DNA of 64,000 nt from Vermamoeba vermiformis (lineage: Eukaryota > Tubulinea > Echinamoebida), in contig JBEWZL010000282.1 of NCBI GenBank assembly GCA_045837725.1, positions 372,001 to 436,000 of the forward strand, given 5' to 3'. Positions within the stretch are counted from its first letter, which is position 1; each line of letters opens with the position of its first letter. This document shows, in pieces, positions 11,435 through 23,433 of the stretch. A program made the position numbers and the translations under genes. Below the pieces are notes generated by a model. That model worked only from the letters and a program-made list of their open reading frames with translations. It was not told the origin of the DNA and ran no database searches.

Positions 11435-14405
11435 TCAGCTCAACAACACCTTGGAGCGCGTGTAGCGAGACTTGCCGAGACTCTTGTGGAATGGTACGCC
11501 CTTCTTGCCACCACCACCACCACCTTCTTTGTGCTGCTTCTTGCGTTGTGCGCGCTCGCGTTCTTTGCGGATCTGATCCGTGTTCTTGAGCTCGTTCTTG
11601 ACGCGACGATTGGTCTCCACCTTGGGCATGCGCCGCTTGTCCCTATTGTTGTAGTTGTTCTTGGCGTTGTATCCCCCGTGACTAGCGGTGTTGTTGTTGT
11701 TGCTGCCAAAGTCGAGTCCCGAGTCGTCGAGATCGTGATTGAGCGAGGCACGTGCTTCATCCTCCTGGCCCGCACGACTCAGCCACTCTTTGAACTTCCT
11801 GCCCGTCAGAGTCTCGCGCTTCTTGTTCATGTTCAGCTGCGCCTTCACCTTCTGTCCCGCCTCATTGCGCACGTACCGCGTGAGCAGATCTGCACCCTGA
11901 TTCTCTTTGACGAATCTCTTGCGCTTGCGGTCCCACTTCTCGATCTGGCGGCGCTGAAAGATGGCCTGATCGTCGTCAGGTATCAGATCCAGCACAATGT
12001 CTTGAATCGCGCGGTCACCAGTCACATTGCCGCGGCTCTCATTGATCGCAAAGCCGCGCTCCTGATCCGTGTTGTTGAGCGAGGGCTGCGCGGCCATGAA
12101 GTACTTGTCGTCCTTGCTGCTCTTGCTGCTCGCCGCGGACTGGTCGCCACTCTTGGCACGCTTGCTGAGCGGTGCGTCACTGAGCGACTCCTCCTCACTG
12201 CTCTCCTCACGCTTGCGCTTGCGATCAGTGCGCTGAAACAGACTGTCCGAACTCGCACTCGACTCCTCGCGCTCCTCTGCGGGCACTTGCGACACATCGT
12301 AGTGATCGGCCTCGCGCATCTGACTCCACTGCTGCACGGTGGCACTGTAGCCCTGGTCTTTGAGCTGACGCTGCAGCTTGACCTGTTGTATAATCTCGTC
12401 GTTCTTGCGGCGAATGTTGTTCATGGCCTCGAGGTGCGTGTTCTTGTGCTTCTTGCTGATCTCCATCTCAAACACGGTCTGGTTCGGGCGGAATTTCTTC
12501 AAGTTCTGCAGGAATGAGGCGCGCTCAATCTCCAGCGTGTTCACCAAATTCACTGAACGGTGGTCAGTCACGTGACACCATCAGTGCGGTACTTACACAT
12601 GAGGGGATGCAGCTTGGTGCGGTCCATCTCTTTGGCACGCTGAGCAGAGGCAGGAGAGGCAAATGGACGCGTTTGATGGTACAGCTTGTAGGCATTGCGC
12701 ATTGAACGCTGCAGCACTTGCTATATATGGCAATCAGCGGTTAGTGCTGCTATTAATAGGTCAATGTGCACTCACCAAGTCAATGCTCTGATCTACCAGC
12801 ACGTGAATGCGCTCCAATTCCATGTCCACCAACAGCTGCGGTACATTACCATAATAGGCTATTCTATTATTAGCATCGTTCTTTTCGACAACTTGATTGT
12901 GCAGCTGCAGATTGAGAGTGAGACTCGTGTCCACAAGGTGCGGCCAGTCATCAGGCCCCACCAGTGTCAGTGCCATGCCCGTGCTGTACTGGCCCGTGCG
13001 CGAGTCCAAGCGCGCTGTACGACCCACGCGGTGAATGAACAGCTTGGGACGCGGGGGGAAGTCGTAGTTGACGACCACTTCTATATCGGGCAAGTCAAGA
13101 CCACGTGCGGCCACGTCCGTCACTACCAAAATGGGCACAATGCCCTTGGCAAACTTGGCGAGTCCAATGCGCCGCGCCGCTTGATCCATCTTGCCGTAGA
13201 CACCGAGCGCGTGAATGCCTGCAGCCTCGAGCAGCGCCATGATGTACTCGACGTGGTGGCGCGAGGCACAGAAGATGATGATCTTCTTGCTGCTGTGTTC
13301 GCCGCGCTGTGCGATCATCTGCTTGTCGGGGAAGACCTTGTTCCACAGCGTGTCAATGTACTCGCGCAACAGGTACAGCAGCGCCGCGTCCTTCTCTTCG
13401 TTGCGCACCGTGAAGAACGACACGTGCAGATTGGGCGACAGACCCGCATCGGCATCGAGACGAATGAAGCTCGGATTGTTGAGTCCGACCTTGGCAAAGT
13501 CGAGCAGCATGGAGGGCAGCGTGGCACTGAACAGCAGCACTTGTCGGCCCGAGTGCGAGGCTGACTTGCCATCGCCGTGCTGTGCCGTGCCCGTGCCGAG
13601 CTTTTGGAAGATGAACTCGATCTCTTGCTTGAAGCCCATCTCGAACAGTCGATCTGCCTCGTCGAGAATCACCACCAAGCGATCGACGCGCTTGAACATG
13701 GTGGCCAGTGTCGTCTCGATCAGCAGATGCAGCAAGCGACCGGGAGTGGCAACGATGATGTCAGGGCCCCTATTGTCGGTGGAGCTGAGTTGCAGGTCAT
13801 TGAACTGTTGTTCCAAGCTGTCGCCACCAACGCACAGCACATTGCGCACGTCTGGCGCAAATTTCAGCAAACTGTTGGCTTCGCGGTGGATCTGCTGCGC
13901 TAATTCACGCGTGGGAGACAAAATAACCACCTGATTGCTCAATAAGCTTGCTGTATTTACTACATGCCATATACGAACCTTATTTCGAGCAGATTTCTTC
14001 TTTTCAGCGAGCAACAAGCTGAGTGACGGGGCGAGAAATGCGAGTGTCTTGCCTGAACCAGTGCGCGCCATCGCCACTACATCGCACGTGCCTTTGAGAA
14101 TGGTGGGGATCACTGACTTTTGAATCGGCGTTGGCTTGATGAAACCTCGGTTTTTAATGCCCTTTTGGATGCGTGGATCCAAATCTAAAATTACGAAATT
14201 AATTCGTTATCAACTCAATAGGTATTTTTGTAGCCAAATTATTATTTGGTAATTTATGCGCGATAAATCGTAATTTTAAATTCTAAATTTGAGATTTGGA
14301 TCAGATCGTCAGTTACTGTTACGTACCCATAGCTAAGAATCCCTTGGCTTTCTTGGAATCTTTGGATTTATCTTTCTTTTCTAAAAATATGTCCTCTCCT
14401 TCCAT
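11435..14405 (-). CDS. DDX54: DEAD-box RNA helicase DDX54/Dbp10
   Basis: ATP-dependent RNA helicase needed for 60S ribosomal subunit assembly in the nucleolus. Exons 14327-14405, 13979-14184, 12776-13930, 12597-12720 and 11435-12552 give 893 aa (human 881). Motifs are Q (GFIKPTPIQ), I (ARTGSGKT), Ia (PTRELAQQI), II (VILDEADRLF), III (SAT), V (VTDVAARGLD) and VI (HRVGRTAR). After the helicase core come VLQRSMRNAYKLY and the DBP10CT domain (DLIPDDDQAIFQRRQIEKWD), then a basic Gly/Lys tail. A 48-nt, stop-free intron at 13931-13978 is inferred: removing it restores KVVILSPTRELA directly after the KKKSARN segment, as in the family. The start exon encodes MEGEDIFLEKKDKSKDSKKA. Confidence 0.95.
13931..13978 (-). 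other. Inferred in-frame 48-nt intron in DDX54
   Basis: The segment starts GTTCGT and ends AATCAG on the coding strand, is a multiple of three and has no stop. It would therefore add 16 residues if retained. The residues it would encode do not fit the helicase Ia region, whereas splicing does. Confidence 0.75.
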
Positions 14406-14730
14406 TGTTCAAAACTGTCGATCAGATCGCGATCTTAATTTTGGATTACCGATAAATAATAAATAATAAGTTGAGCAATAATCGCTACGTTGTTTGATCA
14501 AGAACGAGAACAAACAGTGAACTGATACTAAGCAAATGCCAACAAGAAGAAAAGTCGCAACATAATTTATCAATTTTAGTTTTTTTGCAGATTCTACGCG
14601 CACGTATCCAGCTACAGTACTATGCTAGTAGCATAACTCTAACCGATCCAGTAGACGTTCTAGTCGTGCAGTATCTAATCCTAGTGCACATCGTTCCAAT
14701 CATCCACAAGCTCCAGTGCGCAGATCAGGC
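14406..14730. other. Intergenic region between DDX54 start and CENATAC-like stop
   Basis: Both flanking genes are on the minus strand, so this holds the DDX54 promoter and the neighbour's 3' end. A short open frame on the minus strand has a hydrophobic stretch but no intron or family support, and I do not call it a gene. Confidence 0.4.
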
Positions 14731-16022
14731 TCATCGATAGCGCTGTCGCTTGTTGCCCTCGTGCTCCTCGCTGCTCTCGTGCCGTCGCTTTCTGTCGTGC
14801 TGCTCCTCTCTGCGCTCTCTGTGGCGCTCGTAGTCCCGCTCACTGTCTCGCTCACCACGCCGCTCGTAGTCCCGCTCACTGTCTCGCTCACCACGCCGCT
14901 CGTAGTCCCGCTCACTGCGCTGGTACTCGCGCTCTCTGTCACTGCGCACATACTCGCGGTGATGTCTGTCGCGCTCTCTGTGTCTCTCGCGCTCATCTCG
15001 CTCTCTGTCGCGCACACGTTGTTCACTGTCACGTGATTGAGTGTGCGAGGACGTGTCGCTGAGTTGACTAAACAACAGCTGCACGAGATCGCGTTGCAGC
15101 TCAGCAGGTCGCTTCTTCGTGATCAGATTCTTGGCGCGGTACTTCTCAGGTCTGCTGCGATGATCGCGCTCCTGCTCTTGACGCGCTCTCTTCTGTTCGT
15201 TCTGCAGCTGCGCACCGCTCTGCAGCCAATCTTCCAGGGCCTGTGCGTCAATGCTCGCCACGCCACTCTGTTCTCGTTCAGCGCGCGCAGTCCACTCCAC
15301 AGCCTCGTAGAACTGACTGCGTGCTGCGAGTGACTGCTGCTCTTGCCACAGTGCCGCGCAGAACTGATTGACGCGCTGTTGCACGTGCTGTTCGACAGAC
15401 TGCGCGACAGGTGTCATCAATTCAGCGCCGCGTCCTTGCGTGCTGACAGCGTACTCGCTCACTTGCATGCTGCTAGTGCTCGGCTGTGTGGTGTGGACGG
15501 GCAGTGGTGGGCCAGTGTGCTGCCAGAGCTGGTGCTCGACCACCATGTCTGACAAGTTGACGGGACGGTCAAGCGGAGCACGTGGTCGATCAGTCTCGAG
15601 GTGCTGCAATTCAGCTGCGTAGTCTCGTGTCACGCGGTGTGGAGGCTGTAGGAGCGAGACCACCGCTGGACAGTTGGTGTAGTAGAACTGGTGTGTGGTA
15701 GCATCGTGTTGCTAATTAATTAATGGTGTTAACAACAATATGGTTCGGAATCGATTGGTAATTTCAAAAAATAAAATAAAAGAAAAATAATAATTTGAAT
15801 AATTTCAAGCGGGTAACTTACAATATTCTTAGGATTTGGTACAATATCTTTCAATTTACACGAAAATAAATGCTTTTCAATCGTCGTGTCGCTGTTATTA
15901 ATTTGCGAGCGGCATCTAGTACACCAACTATTCTTGTTGCTAGGAGCAACTAAGCTCACATGCATGTCGTCTACAATACTGCGCAGCTCATCTCGTCGCA
16001 GTTGAATCCACTCAGTGCTCAT
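14731..16022 (-). CDS. CENATAC/CCDC84-like zinc-finger protein with Arg/Glu/Asp-rich tail
   Basis: Two exons (15822-16022 and 14731-15711) give 393 aa. The N-terminal third has WCTRC, then KHLFS, then QHDATTHQFYYTN and VTRDYAAEL. These follow the order and spacing style of CENATAC, whose human protein has WCLCC, HLASPEH, KKATNKFWW and VTPQDYARF. CENATAC serves the minor (U12) spliceosome, so that role is a candidate here. One expected zinc ligand position differs and the N-terminal finger of the human protein is absent. The C-terminal 120 residues are an RS-like tail rich in RE/RD/RS with a 12-residue unit (SERDYERRGERD) repeated. The gene lies 141 bp downstream of the INTS6 stop. The identification is tentative. 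Confidence 0.5.
14825..14916 (-). repeat. 36-bp tandem repeat encoding SERDYERRGERD-type units
   Basis: Two identical 36-bp copies and a partial third lie in the C-terminal tail of the CENATAC-like gene. The identity at DNA level suggests recent duplication and possible length polymorphism. Confidence 0.9.
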
Positions 16023-16162
16023 TGGTGTTGCAGTCCATGGCCACTGACTTAAAATGATGAAAACGAGGGGGCCCACAAGTGCACTCCTTTCACTGAACGG
16101 CAATTACAATTTATGTACAAGAGAGGCGCAGCGAGGGCCTTACAATCAGTGGACTATTTACA

Positions 16163-19046
16163 CTACAGAGCAGTGAGTTTGATGCTCTTGTGATAGCTGA
16201 GCAGTGACTCGGCGAGCAGTGTGCGGCGGTAGTGCGTGGCCAGTGCGCTCAAGTACTGCGCCAGTTGTGCGCGGTCTTCGAGCAGTGCGAGTTCATCGAG
16301 CTGTTTGAGCACGCTGCTCACATTCACTGCGGCACTGCGCATCACGCGCGACAGATGCGTCTTCAGGGCGCGGTACTTGGGCACTTGGTCGCGCGGATCT
16401 GTCTGCACCACTGGATCTGCCGCGGCCACTGCAGGGGTGACTTTGACACTTGACTTGAGTGGACTTGGCGCAGGTGTCTTTTTGACATCTTTGACAGGCT
16501 TCTTGTCGTTCACTGAAACAAGAGCTGATTTGTCAGCGACAGGTGGCACCGTGACACTTGGTTCGACAGGCATGGGTTTGACATCTTCAACGGTCATTGG
16601 TACAGGTGCGACATTGACAGGTGTCACTACTATCGTGGCATCTGTTTTAGCCTTTTTGACAGGTCGCTCGTTGACAGCTGGTCCTGTGATACTTATGACA
16701 CCTCGTTTGACACCTCGCTCTTTCATGAATTTAGCTTCATTGCCGATTTCCAAATCAGGAGCGGCAGTGGTGACACCGAGATCAGCCTCGTCAATCGCGG
16801 TGACATCGAGTGCGAGTGACTTCTTGTTGCGCTGCTTCTTCTTGAGTGCGAAGGGATTGCCAAAGTTGTGCTGCATCATCTCTGCGCGGCGATGTTCCTC
16901 CTCGTCGACGGGACGCAGCTCGGGGGCCTTCTTCAAGAACTCTTGGTAGTTACCCATCTCACTGATGGGCACGCTGTGGCGCTTGTCGTTGGCGCGGTTG
17001 TGCGCTGAAGGTTGCAGCACAGGTCGAGCAGGTCGTGCGCTGATTGGTCGCGTGACAGGGACACGTCCCAGCACGACATCGCGCAATCGATCGATCTGTT
17101 CGCGCAGCTGTTCGCGCTCCACTTCAAACACGTTCTTGACCACGGTGTGCGCTTGCGATGTGATCTCACGCGCCATGCTATTAATAGCCGCACTATCGCA
17201 TGTCAGTGCGTGTCAGTGAATACTTGCAAAGACTTACCTCTCGACTGGCGAAGGACTGGCACGTGGCGCGAGCAGTGCATCGAGTGTGAGTGGCGCGGGT
17301 GTGGCGAGTGCCGCGCTGTTGACGGTGCGCGGTGCAGTGACCAAGCGATGCAAGAATGCGAGGCGTTGATCGGCCAGGGCAGCAGCGTCACGTGACACTA
17401 CCAGGGCCTCGCGTCGATCGATCTCAGTCTTGGCAGCCAATTTGATCTTGCTGAGCTGTTGCACGAGTGGCACACTGAGGCCCATGTCCACGGCAATGTG
17501 ATCGGGAATGAACTGCGCAATGGCTGCATTCCAGCGTTTGAGTCCGTTGCGCAGCGGTGGCAAGTAGTAGCTCGGCACGGTGGTCAGATAGGCCTCGAAG
17601 TCTTGGCGCCACTTGGCTGTCACTGCTGTCTTCTGCACCACGAATTTGTTCCACTTCACTGGCCGCTGTGTCAGTACGCGCCGAGTGTCACGTGATGCAC
17701 TTACCTAATAAGGCAAACAGCTTGGGATAGTTGTAGGGCAGCACGTAGAGACTGGCCGAGCTCTTGTGCGCACTGGGCTTGATGTACGCGAAGGGCGGGG
17801 ACGGCGTGCCATTGCTGTGCACCAGTGTCACGGCGTAGTGGGTGTCGCGGTGTTGCGTCAAGTGCTCGGTCAGTGCTGCGTGCTCGATGGTGTACTTGTC
17901 GAACGGAAATTTCCCCGGAATCTCCTCCACCGTCCAGCCGTGCTCCGTGCCGTGCTCGCCCTCAGCGCGGCGTTCAGCGTGCAGGCGGAGCAGTGGGTGT
18001 GCTGTGCGCGGGTGCAGGGCGTGCGTGAGCAGCGAGTCCTCGGGGAAGGGCCAGTAGCCCTGTCCTGTCACCTGATTGGTCAGCCACAGCACTGCCGCAC
18101 TGCTCTGGTCCTGCCACTCACACTGCACCACCACAGCAGGCTGCGCAATGCGTGTAGCGAGCAGTTCCAAGCTGGCGAACAGTTGGCGCAGTGAGCTCAA
18201 CTGCACGGCACGGCCTCCTGTCGCCACACACAGCGCGTGCAGTGGGGACTGTGGGTCATCAGGGGGTGGTGGTACCGCCGCTGTGGACTGCGCAGACTTG
18301 TGCAGCGTGTTGTAGCTGAACTGCATCGTGTACGTGTAGCAGCGTTGTTCCCAGCGGTACATCTCGCGCGTCAGTTCGGATCCGGGCATGGAGGGCTGCA
18401 TTTGTGGCTGACAATGCGGCATTAGTACACGTATTCATACCGATCTATAATCGCGTACTTGATATATCTGCGAGGAAAGTTGAGGGTTGAGGTGCGTTTT
18501 CTCAGCTGCATCTGTCAGTACAATCACCAGTGCAGCTTCAGCACTCCAAGGAGATCTGCCCTGAATAGTATTGTCGTTGTTAATAAGAGTCCTTTGCATA
18601 TGAGATTGATGCGCGGTACCTGGCCGTAAGTGTCGTTGTTGTAGATGAGTCTGTACTGATTGAGCAGTTCAAAGCCGCGTCTAGTAGCAGTCTTAATGTC
18701 TGACAAATCAGTGGCCTTCAAATTCTTCAATTCGCGCACAAATGTCGCGGTCGTGTCTTTCCAACCAACCTGGCGTGATTGGTGTTAGTGGATGGTGCTT
18801 GCTCGTGACGCTTTGATATTAATTGTACCATAATAATTACTGTTAAATTAAATGATAAATAATTACCTTAATAGCACCAATGCCCTCCTCGCAAGTGACT
18901 AGCATAAATCGATCAGATCTGCTGCACTTCTCGCGCAGTTTGAGGAAGTATTCTACAGCAGCCTTAGCACAATCCAAATAAGACATGCCATTAGAGGTCT
19001 TCTGATTCATCGAAGCACTCGTATCAAGCACAAATAAGAAGATCAT
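16163..19046 (-). CDS. INTS6: Integrator complex subunit 6
   Basis: Subunit of Integrator, which cleaves and terminates nascent RNA polymerase II transcripts and snRNA precursors; INTS6 helps recruit PP2A. Six exons (18867-19046, 18620-18769, 18459-18560, 17705-18407, 17238-17658, 16163-17192) give 861 aa (human 887). The N-terminal von Willebrand A domain starts MIFLFVLDTSASMNQK, with the MIDAS DTSAS. GWKDTTATFVRELKNL, ALVIVLTDAAE and PGSELTREMYRWEQR all track human INTS6. The last 60 residues match the INTS6/SAGE1/DDX26 C-terminal helical domain. All six junctions keep phase. The gene is divergent from the DENN gene. Its presence excludes most fungi as the source. Confidence 0.92.
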
Positions 19047-19404
19047 CTTTTCAGATCAGTATCAAAGCTCTGTAGCTATGATTTGACTTGGTACATAAGA
19101 CAAGTGTGGTGTATATATGCAGTTGTGCCTAAACAAATATACCCAGCACTGCGTGTGAGTGCAGCACGTGCGTCAAGCGAATTCTAAAAATGGCCAGAGA
19201 AAAGAACGAGACGTTTGAGGCGGAATCAACGAGACACAACTGGTCCACTCTATTATTTAGCAATAGCACCGCTCGATACCGCGGTTATTAGTGGTCAGCG
19301 ACGCTTTCAGCTTGGCAATATCAATTATTTCAACTAAACACTCGATCCACTTACAAAACAGCATTATGCTCGTCCAGTAATCACACTATTATCAATTAAC
19401 ACGA
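19047..19404. promoter_or_regulatory. Divergent promoter region between INTS6 and the DENN gene
   Basis: This holds a TATA-like run (TATATATG near 19113) and an upstream ATG near 19189 that opens a 33-codon frame ending before the DENN start. That frame could be a uORF or chance. Confidence 0.4.
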
Positions 19405-22400
19405 ATGGATCGGACCTCATCGAAGTTGTTTGATTATTTCCTCATTGTAGCGCTCAATGGTACCTATATTAATTATTTAATCACCACATATCACAAATTA
19501 TAATTTTGTTTAATGCGCTGTCATTAGCCTTGGCAGTGATTTATTTTCAATACCATATTAATATACGTGCAGAGGATCAAACAACACCAATCGAATATCG
19601 ATATCCCGAAGGCAATGTGCCCAGAACAGATGAACCGCTGATCAAATCCGTGCCTGACTTTTGTTTTCCCGACAAAGAGCGACTAAAAACTTCAAAAAAG
19701 ACGTATGTAACGAATTTACCACGCTATCCATCGCACGATAAATAACATGTGTTCATCTGGGCGCAGGAAGGATCAAAGATTCACCTTTGTAGTGACCAGT
19801 GCTGACGGCAAGAAGCGGTAAGTGTCCTGTGCGTGCATATAGCAGTGCGCAGAGTCATACCTCGCACACATCGCACTTCAGTCCCCTCGTTGCAATTACA
19901 GCGACTAATGTGTCCCGTGTGATTCGTTATTCTAGGTACGGCTATTGTCTGCGCGAGATCCAAAAGAGTTGCAAGCTGTGCTACTGTCTGCTCAGCTACG
20001 AGTACGTGCACTGTTCTTATTTGTAGCCACTCTACTCACGCGTGACAGGGCGGGAGGGCTGTTCTTCAACAAGATACTCGATGTCACCGCACAGCTCGCA
20101 GCACGTGATCAGCACCGCGAATTGTTGCAAAGTCTGCTGTCGCAGCTCATCAGTCGCGAGTTCCCAGTCAGTGGTCGACCCCTGACCCTCACCGTCGCGG
20201 AGCAGAGCTACAGCTTTGAGCGCCAAGAAGACGACGAGTCACAGCTGTTCGGCTTTGTGGACTTTGAGCCGCTGCTGACACGACTGGATCCGTTCAGCAT
20301 TGTGACGCTGGTGCTCGCGCTGCTCAGTGAACGACGCGTCATCTTCGTGTCGGAGCGCGTGTCCGTGCTGTCACACTGCGCGCAGGTCAGTGGCACTTGT
20401 AGCGTGTTTGCGCACGTGACTGACACTTTGACAGGGCGCGCTGGCACTGTTGTATCCCTTTGTGTGGCAACACGTCTTCATTCCCGTGCTGCCGCCCTCC
20501 ATGCTCACCTTCTGTTGCGCGCCCGTGCCGTTTGTGGTGGGTATATTGGACACGTACGTCGAGGAGCTGAATGACATGCCGATGGAGGAGTTCATCATGG
20601 TCGACTTGGACAACAATCGGATCTACCCACCGCGCACTGATTACGAGCTCTTGACACCTTCCATTTGCGACTCGTTGTTGCAGTCGATTCAGATGGCACG
20701 TGATCTCGTGCAAGATTCCAAAAAAGGAAATGCCGCCAAGCCCGAGCTGAATGCGTTGGAACAAGGCGCACTTACCTTCTACGTGGACATTATGGCCTCG
20801 TACAAGCGCTACATGAAGGACGGCAAGTTCAACACGGAAGAGTTCGTCAATCACAACGCGCAGACCAAACAGGTAAGTGTGACACGTGACAGGTGATGTC
20901 GGTCAGTGATTGACACCGTTGACAGTTCATGGAGATCTTCGTCACCTCGCAGATGTTTGAAATGTTCATTGAAGAGCGTCTACCGCGCACAGGACGTGCA
21001 GACAATGCGAACAAGTTTGAAAAGCGCTTGACGCAAGCAGCATTCAATCTGGATCTGACGGCGCCGAATGGACTCAAGCGACGATTGATATTTAAAGAGG
21101 GCTATTTAACCAAACTCGGTGGCAAGAGCAAACAAAAAGGCTGGCAAGATCGGTACTTTATATTGGATTCTACTACACTCTCTTATTATCGCTCCAAAAA
21201 TGTAAGCAGATCTAATTAGCCATATTTGAATTTAAATACTTATTTGTTCTCAGGATGTCGATGCAGCAGGTGTTATTCCCCTGTACACCATCACTTCATG
21301 CAAGCTTACAACGTACAAAGACCGCGAGAACTGTCTCGAGATCCACACTGAAGGACGCGTGTACTGGGCCTATGCTGCGCTGTCCGTCGATTCAGTCACG
21401 TGGTTCAACATACTCAACTATCGCGTCAACATTGAAGCTGCCAAGGCACGCGGTGTCACCTATCAGCCCACACCACGTCGCTCGTCCAGTCGTCGCTCCA
21501 TCGCACAGCAGATCGAGCACACTTTCTTCTCGCTCACCGCACAGGCCTCGCAGTTCGTCAAGGCACGCTTCTCTCGCAGTCCCTCGCGCGACAGTGTGCC
21601 CAGCGCCGAGACTACAGCAGCACCCAGTCAAGGTGCCAGTCCTCCGCTCTCGACCTCGCCCCCCACACTGGGCTACAGTCGCATGCAGGAGCAGGGCGAT
21701 GATGCCACTGACGACCCTGAGAATCGGCGACTGATGCAAGAGTTCTATCAGCAACTGCGCGAGAAGATCACGCAGCGCCAGAACAGACAAGCAACAGCAC
21801 CGCGGCCCAATCGCCCCTCGTGGGATGACTCCGTGTTGAACAGCAGCTCCAAGTACTCCGCGGTGAATGTGCGGCAGTCCACCAGCACGGGCACACTGCG
21901 CAAGGCTGCATCGAGCAAGAACAAGTACGGCACGGTCAGTCCCTCCATGGGCCGTCAGCTGTCCTCTGTGCTGGCCCAACAGATCAAAGATCACTCGCAG
22001 TCACCGCCCCTCACTGCTTCGGACTCCATCGCGCAGTGGAAGCACGTCAATGTCCAGCAGAGCGGTGCGTCACCCCCCTCGTCACACACCAACATGTATG
22101 CGCGCAACAACACGAGTGGCTCCTCGCTCGTCAAAACCAACGCGCTGCAGGGCTCATCGAGTGGTCCCAGCAGTGGCTACAGCACCGCACCGAGCAGCGG
22201 CTACAGCACTCCGAGCAGTGGTCCGAACAGCGGCTACAGTCCCACCAGCAGTGGCTCAATCACCGTGGCGCATGTCAAGCGACCGATGCCTTCACACAGC
22301 AAAGTCGCGGCGTATGCCACACTGCGCGAACCAAAGCTGCTCTCCAGCTACGGCTCGGAATTCACTGCGCGACGCACGGATCCAGGTGTCGCACCACCAC

Positions 22401-22930
22401 CGCCACCACCCCGCACACCATCCACCTCGACCATCACTGTCACTGCCAACAAGACGACAGCTGCACCGACCAAACAACAAGCAGTGCGCGTGGTGCAACA
22501 GCGTGCCCCTCCGACCATCATCAGCTCGTCAGCCAGGCCGCAGATCCCACCTGAGCCACGACCGCGCTCGCAGTCCATTCCAATCTACGACAATGTGGAG
22601 GCCAACAATAACAATATTGTTAGACCTCAGCGACCCACCGCTCCACAACACCCCGCGCGCAATGCCTCCAACTCCACCGCGAGTCCCAGTTCGAGTCCCA
22701 CCACGCCCTATTTGGTGTCCAGTCCCGCACCCGTGCCGCGCAATATCACCGTCGTGCAGACTGCGCCACGCGTGCCGAGTCCACCGCAAATGATCAAGAT
22801 AGTAGCGAGCACCAACAAGTACAAACAGCCCCCGCCCCCGCTGTCCGACACCACCACCAGTCCCCGCACCACCGCCACGCAAGATACCGCTCAAGACCAG
22901 CGAGAGCTCGTCAGATCGGCGCAGCACTAA
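19405..22930 (+). CDS. DENN-domain Rab GEF with PH domain and long low-complexity tail
   Basis: DENN proteins exchange nucleotide on Rab GTPases. Eight exons (19405-19459, 19573-19702, 19767-19817, 19936-20001, 20049-20385, 20435-20872, 20926-21201, 21254-22930) give 1009 aa. The uDENN begins MDRTSSKLFDYFLIVALN and includes FCFPD and RYGYCLREIQ. The core DENN carries LFFNKILD, RRVIFVSE, LYPFVWQHVFIPVLP and LDTYVEELND. A PH domain follows at about 413-505 (LTKLGGKSKQKGWQDRYFIL). The tail is Ser/Pro-rich with SGYS repeats and PPPPP. The last 30 residues may be wrong: a better-looking, Asn- and Pro-rich C-terminus continues in the +1 frame to 23132, so a one-base error or shift near the C-run around 22830 is likely. 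Confidence 0.88.
22158..22258 (+). repeat. SSGxSSGYS low-complexity repeat in the DENN gene
   Basis: Imperfect repeats of Ser-Ser-Gly-(Pro/Tyr)-Ser, encoded by agcagtggctac-like units. They are compositionally biased but in frame. Confidence 0.75.
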
Positions 22931-23132
22931 TTACAACCCGTACGTGTATAATACTAACAACTACAACCACAACTACAATACTGCCAATCACAACCCCAAC
23001 AATACGAAGACCACCCCTCACAACAACAACGACCACCCCACCATGTACTCTAATTCACCCAATGGTACCCGCGCCTTGCCTCCAACACCCAAACAGCCGC
23101 AGCAACCTCTTTATCCACACAACAGATACTGA

Positions 23133-23433
23133 GCGCGCTATTTTTGATGTAAAGAGCTGATCGTCAACTGAATGGTTGAGGATCTGCCTCTCTGTTAATT
23201 TTTGTAAAGAACAACCCCTGTATTATTAAAATTAAATGTTTTTTGTACAACTAGGCAGTTAATGCTATGGACCGGCACTTTCTCGGAGTTTGTCGGAGTT
23301 TGACACGTGATTTCAAAATTCTTCACGAATGCGACCAACCCTTCTAGAATCAGCAACCTTAAATTGAGCAACACAGTTGAATTATTCATTTGATTAACAC
23401 AACACAACTCAAAACCACATCGCTTACTACACA
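23133..23433. other. Intergenic region between the DENN and thioredoxin-SAP genes
   Basis: Contains the DENN 3' end and the downstream promoter. One TTTGACACGTGATTT element lies near 23300. No gene seen. Confidence 0.35.

Noticed and set aside
11399-12517. Long plus-strand hydrophobic frame opposite DDX54
   Set aside because: It is the complement of the charged, codon-biased DBP10CT region. The Leu/Val richness is an artefact.
19189-19291. Plus-strand ATG frame (MARE...) as start of the DENN gene
   Set aside because: It ends at a stop after 33 codons and has no donor that would join the uDENN frame. At most a uORF.
21867-22793. 308-codon plus frame inside the DENN tail
   Set aside because: Runs in the alternate frame of Ser/Pro-rich coding sequence. 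Only its continuation past 22794 looks real, and that is reported as the frame question.
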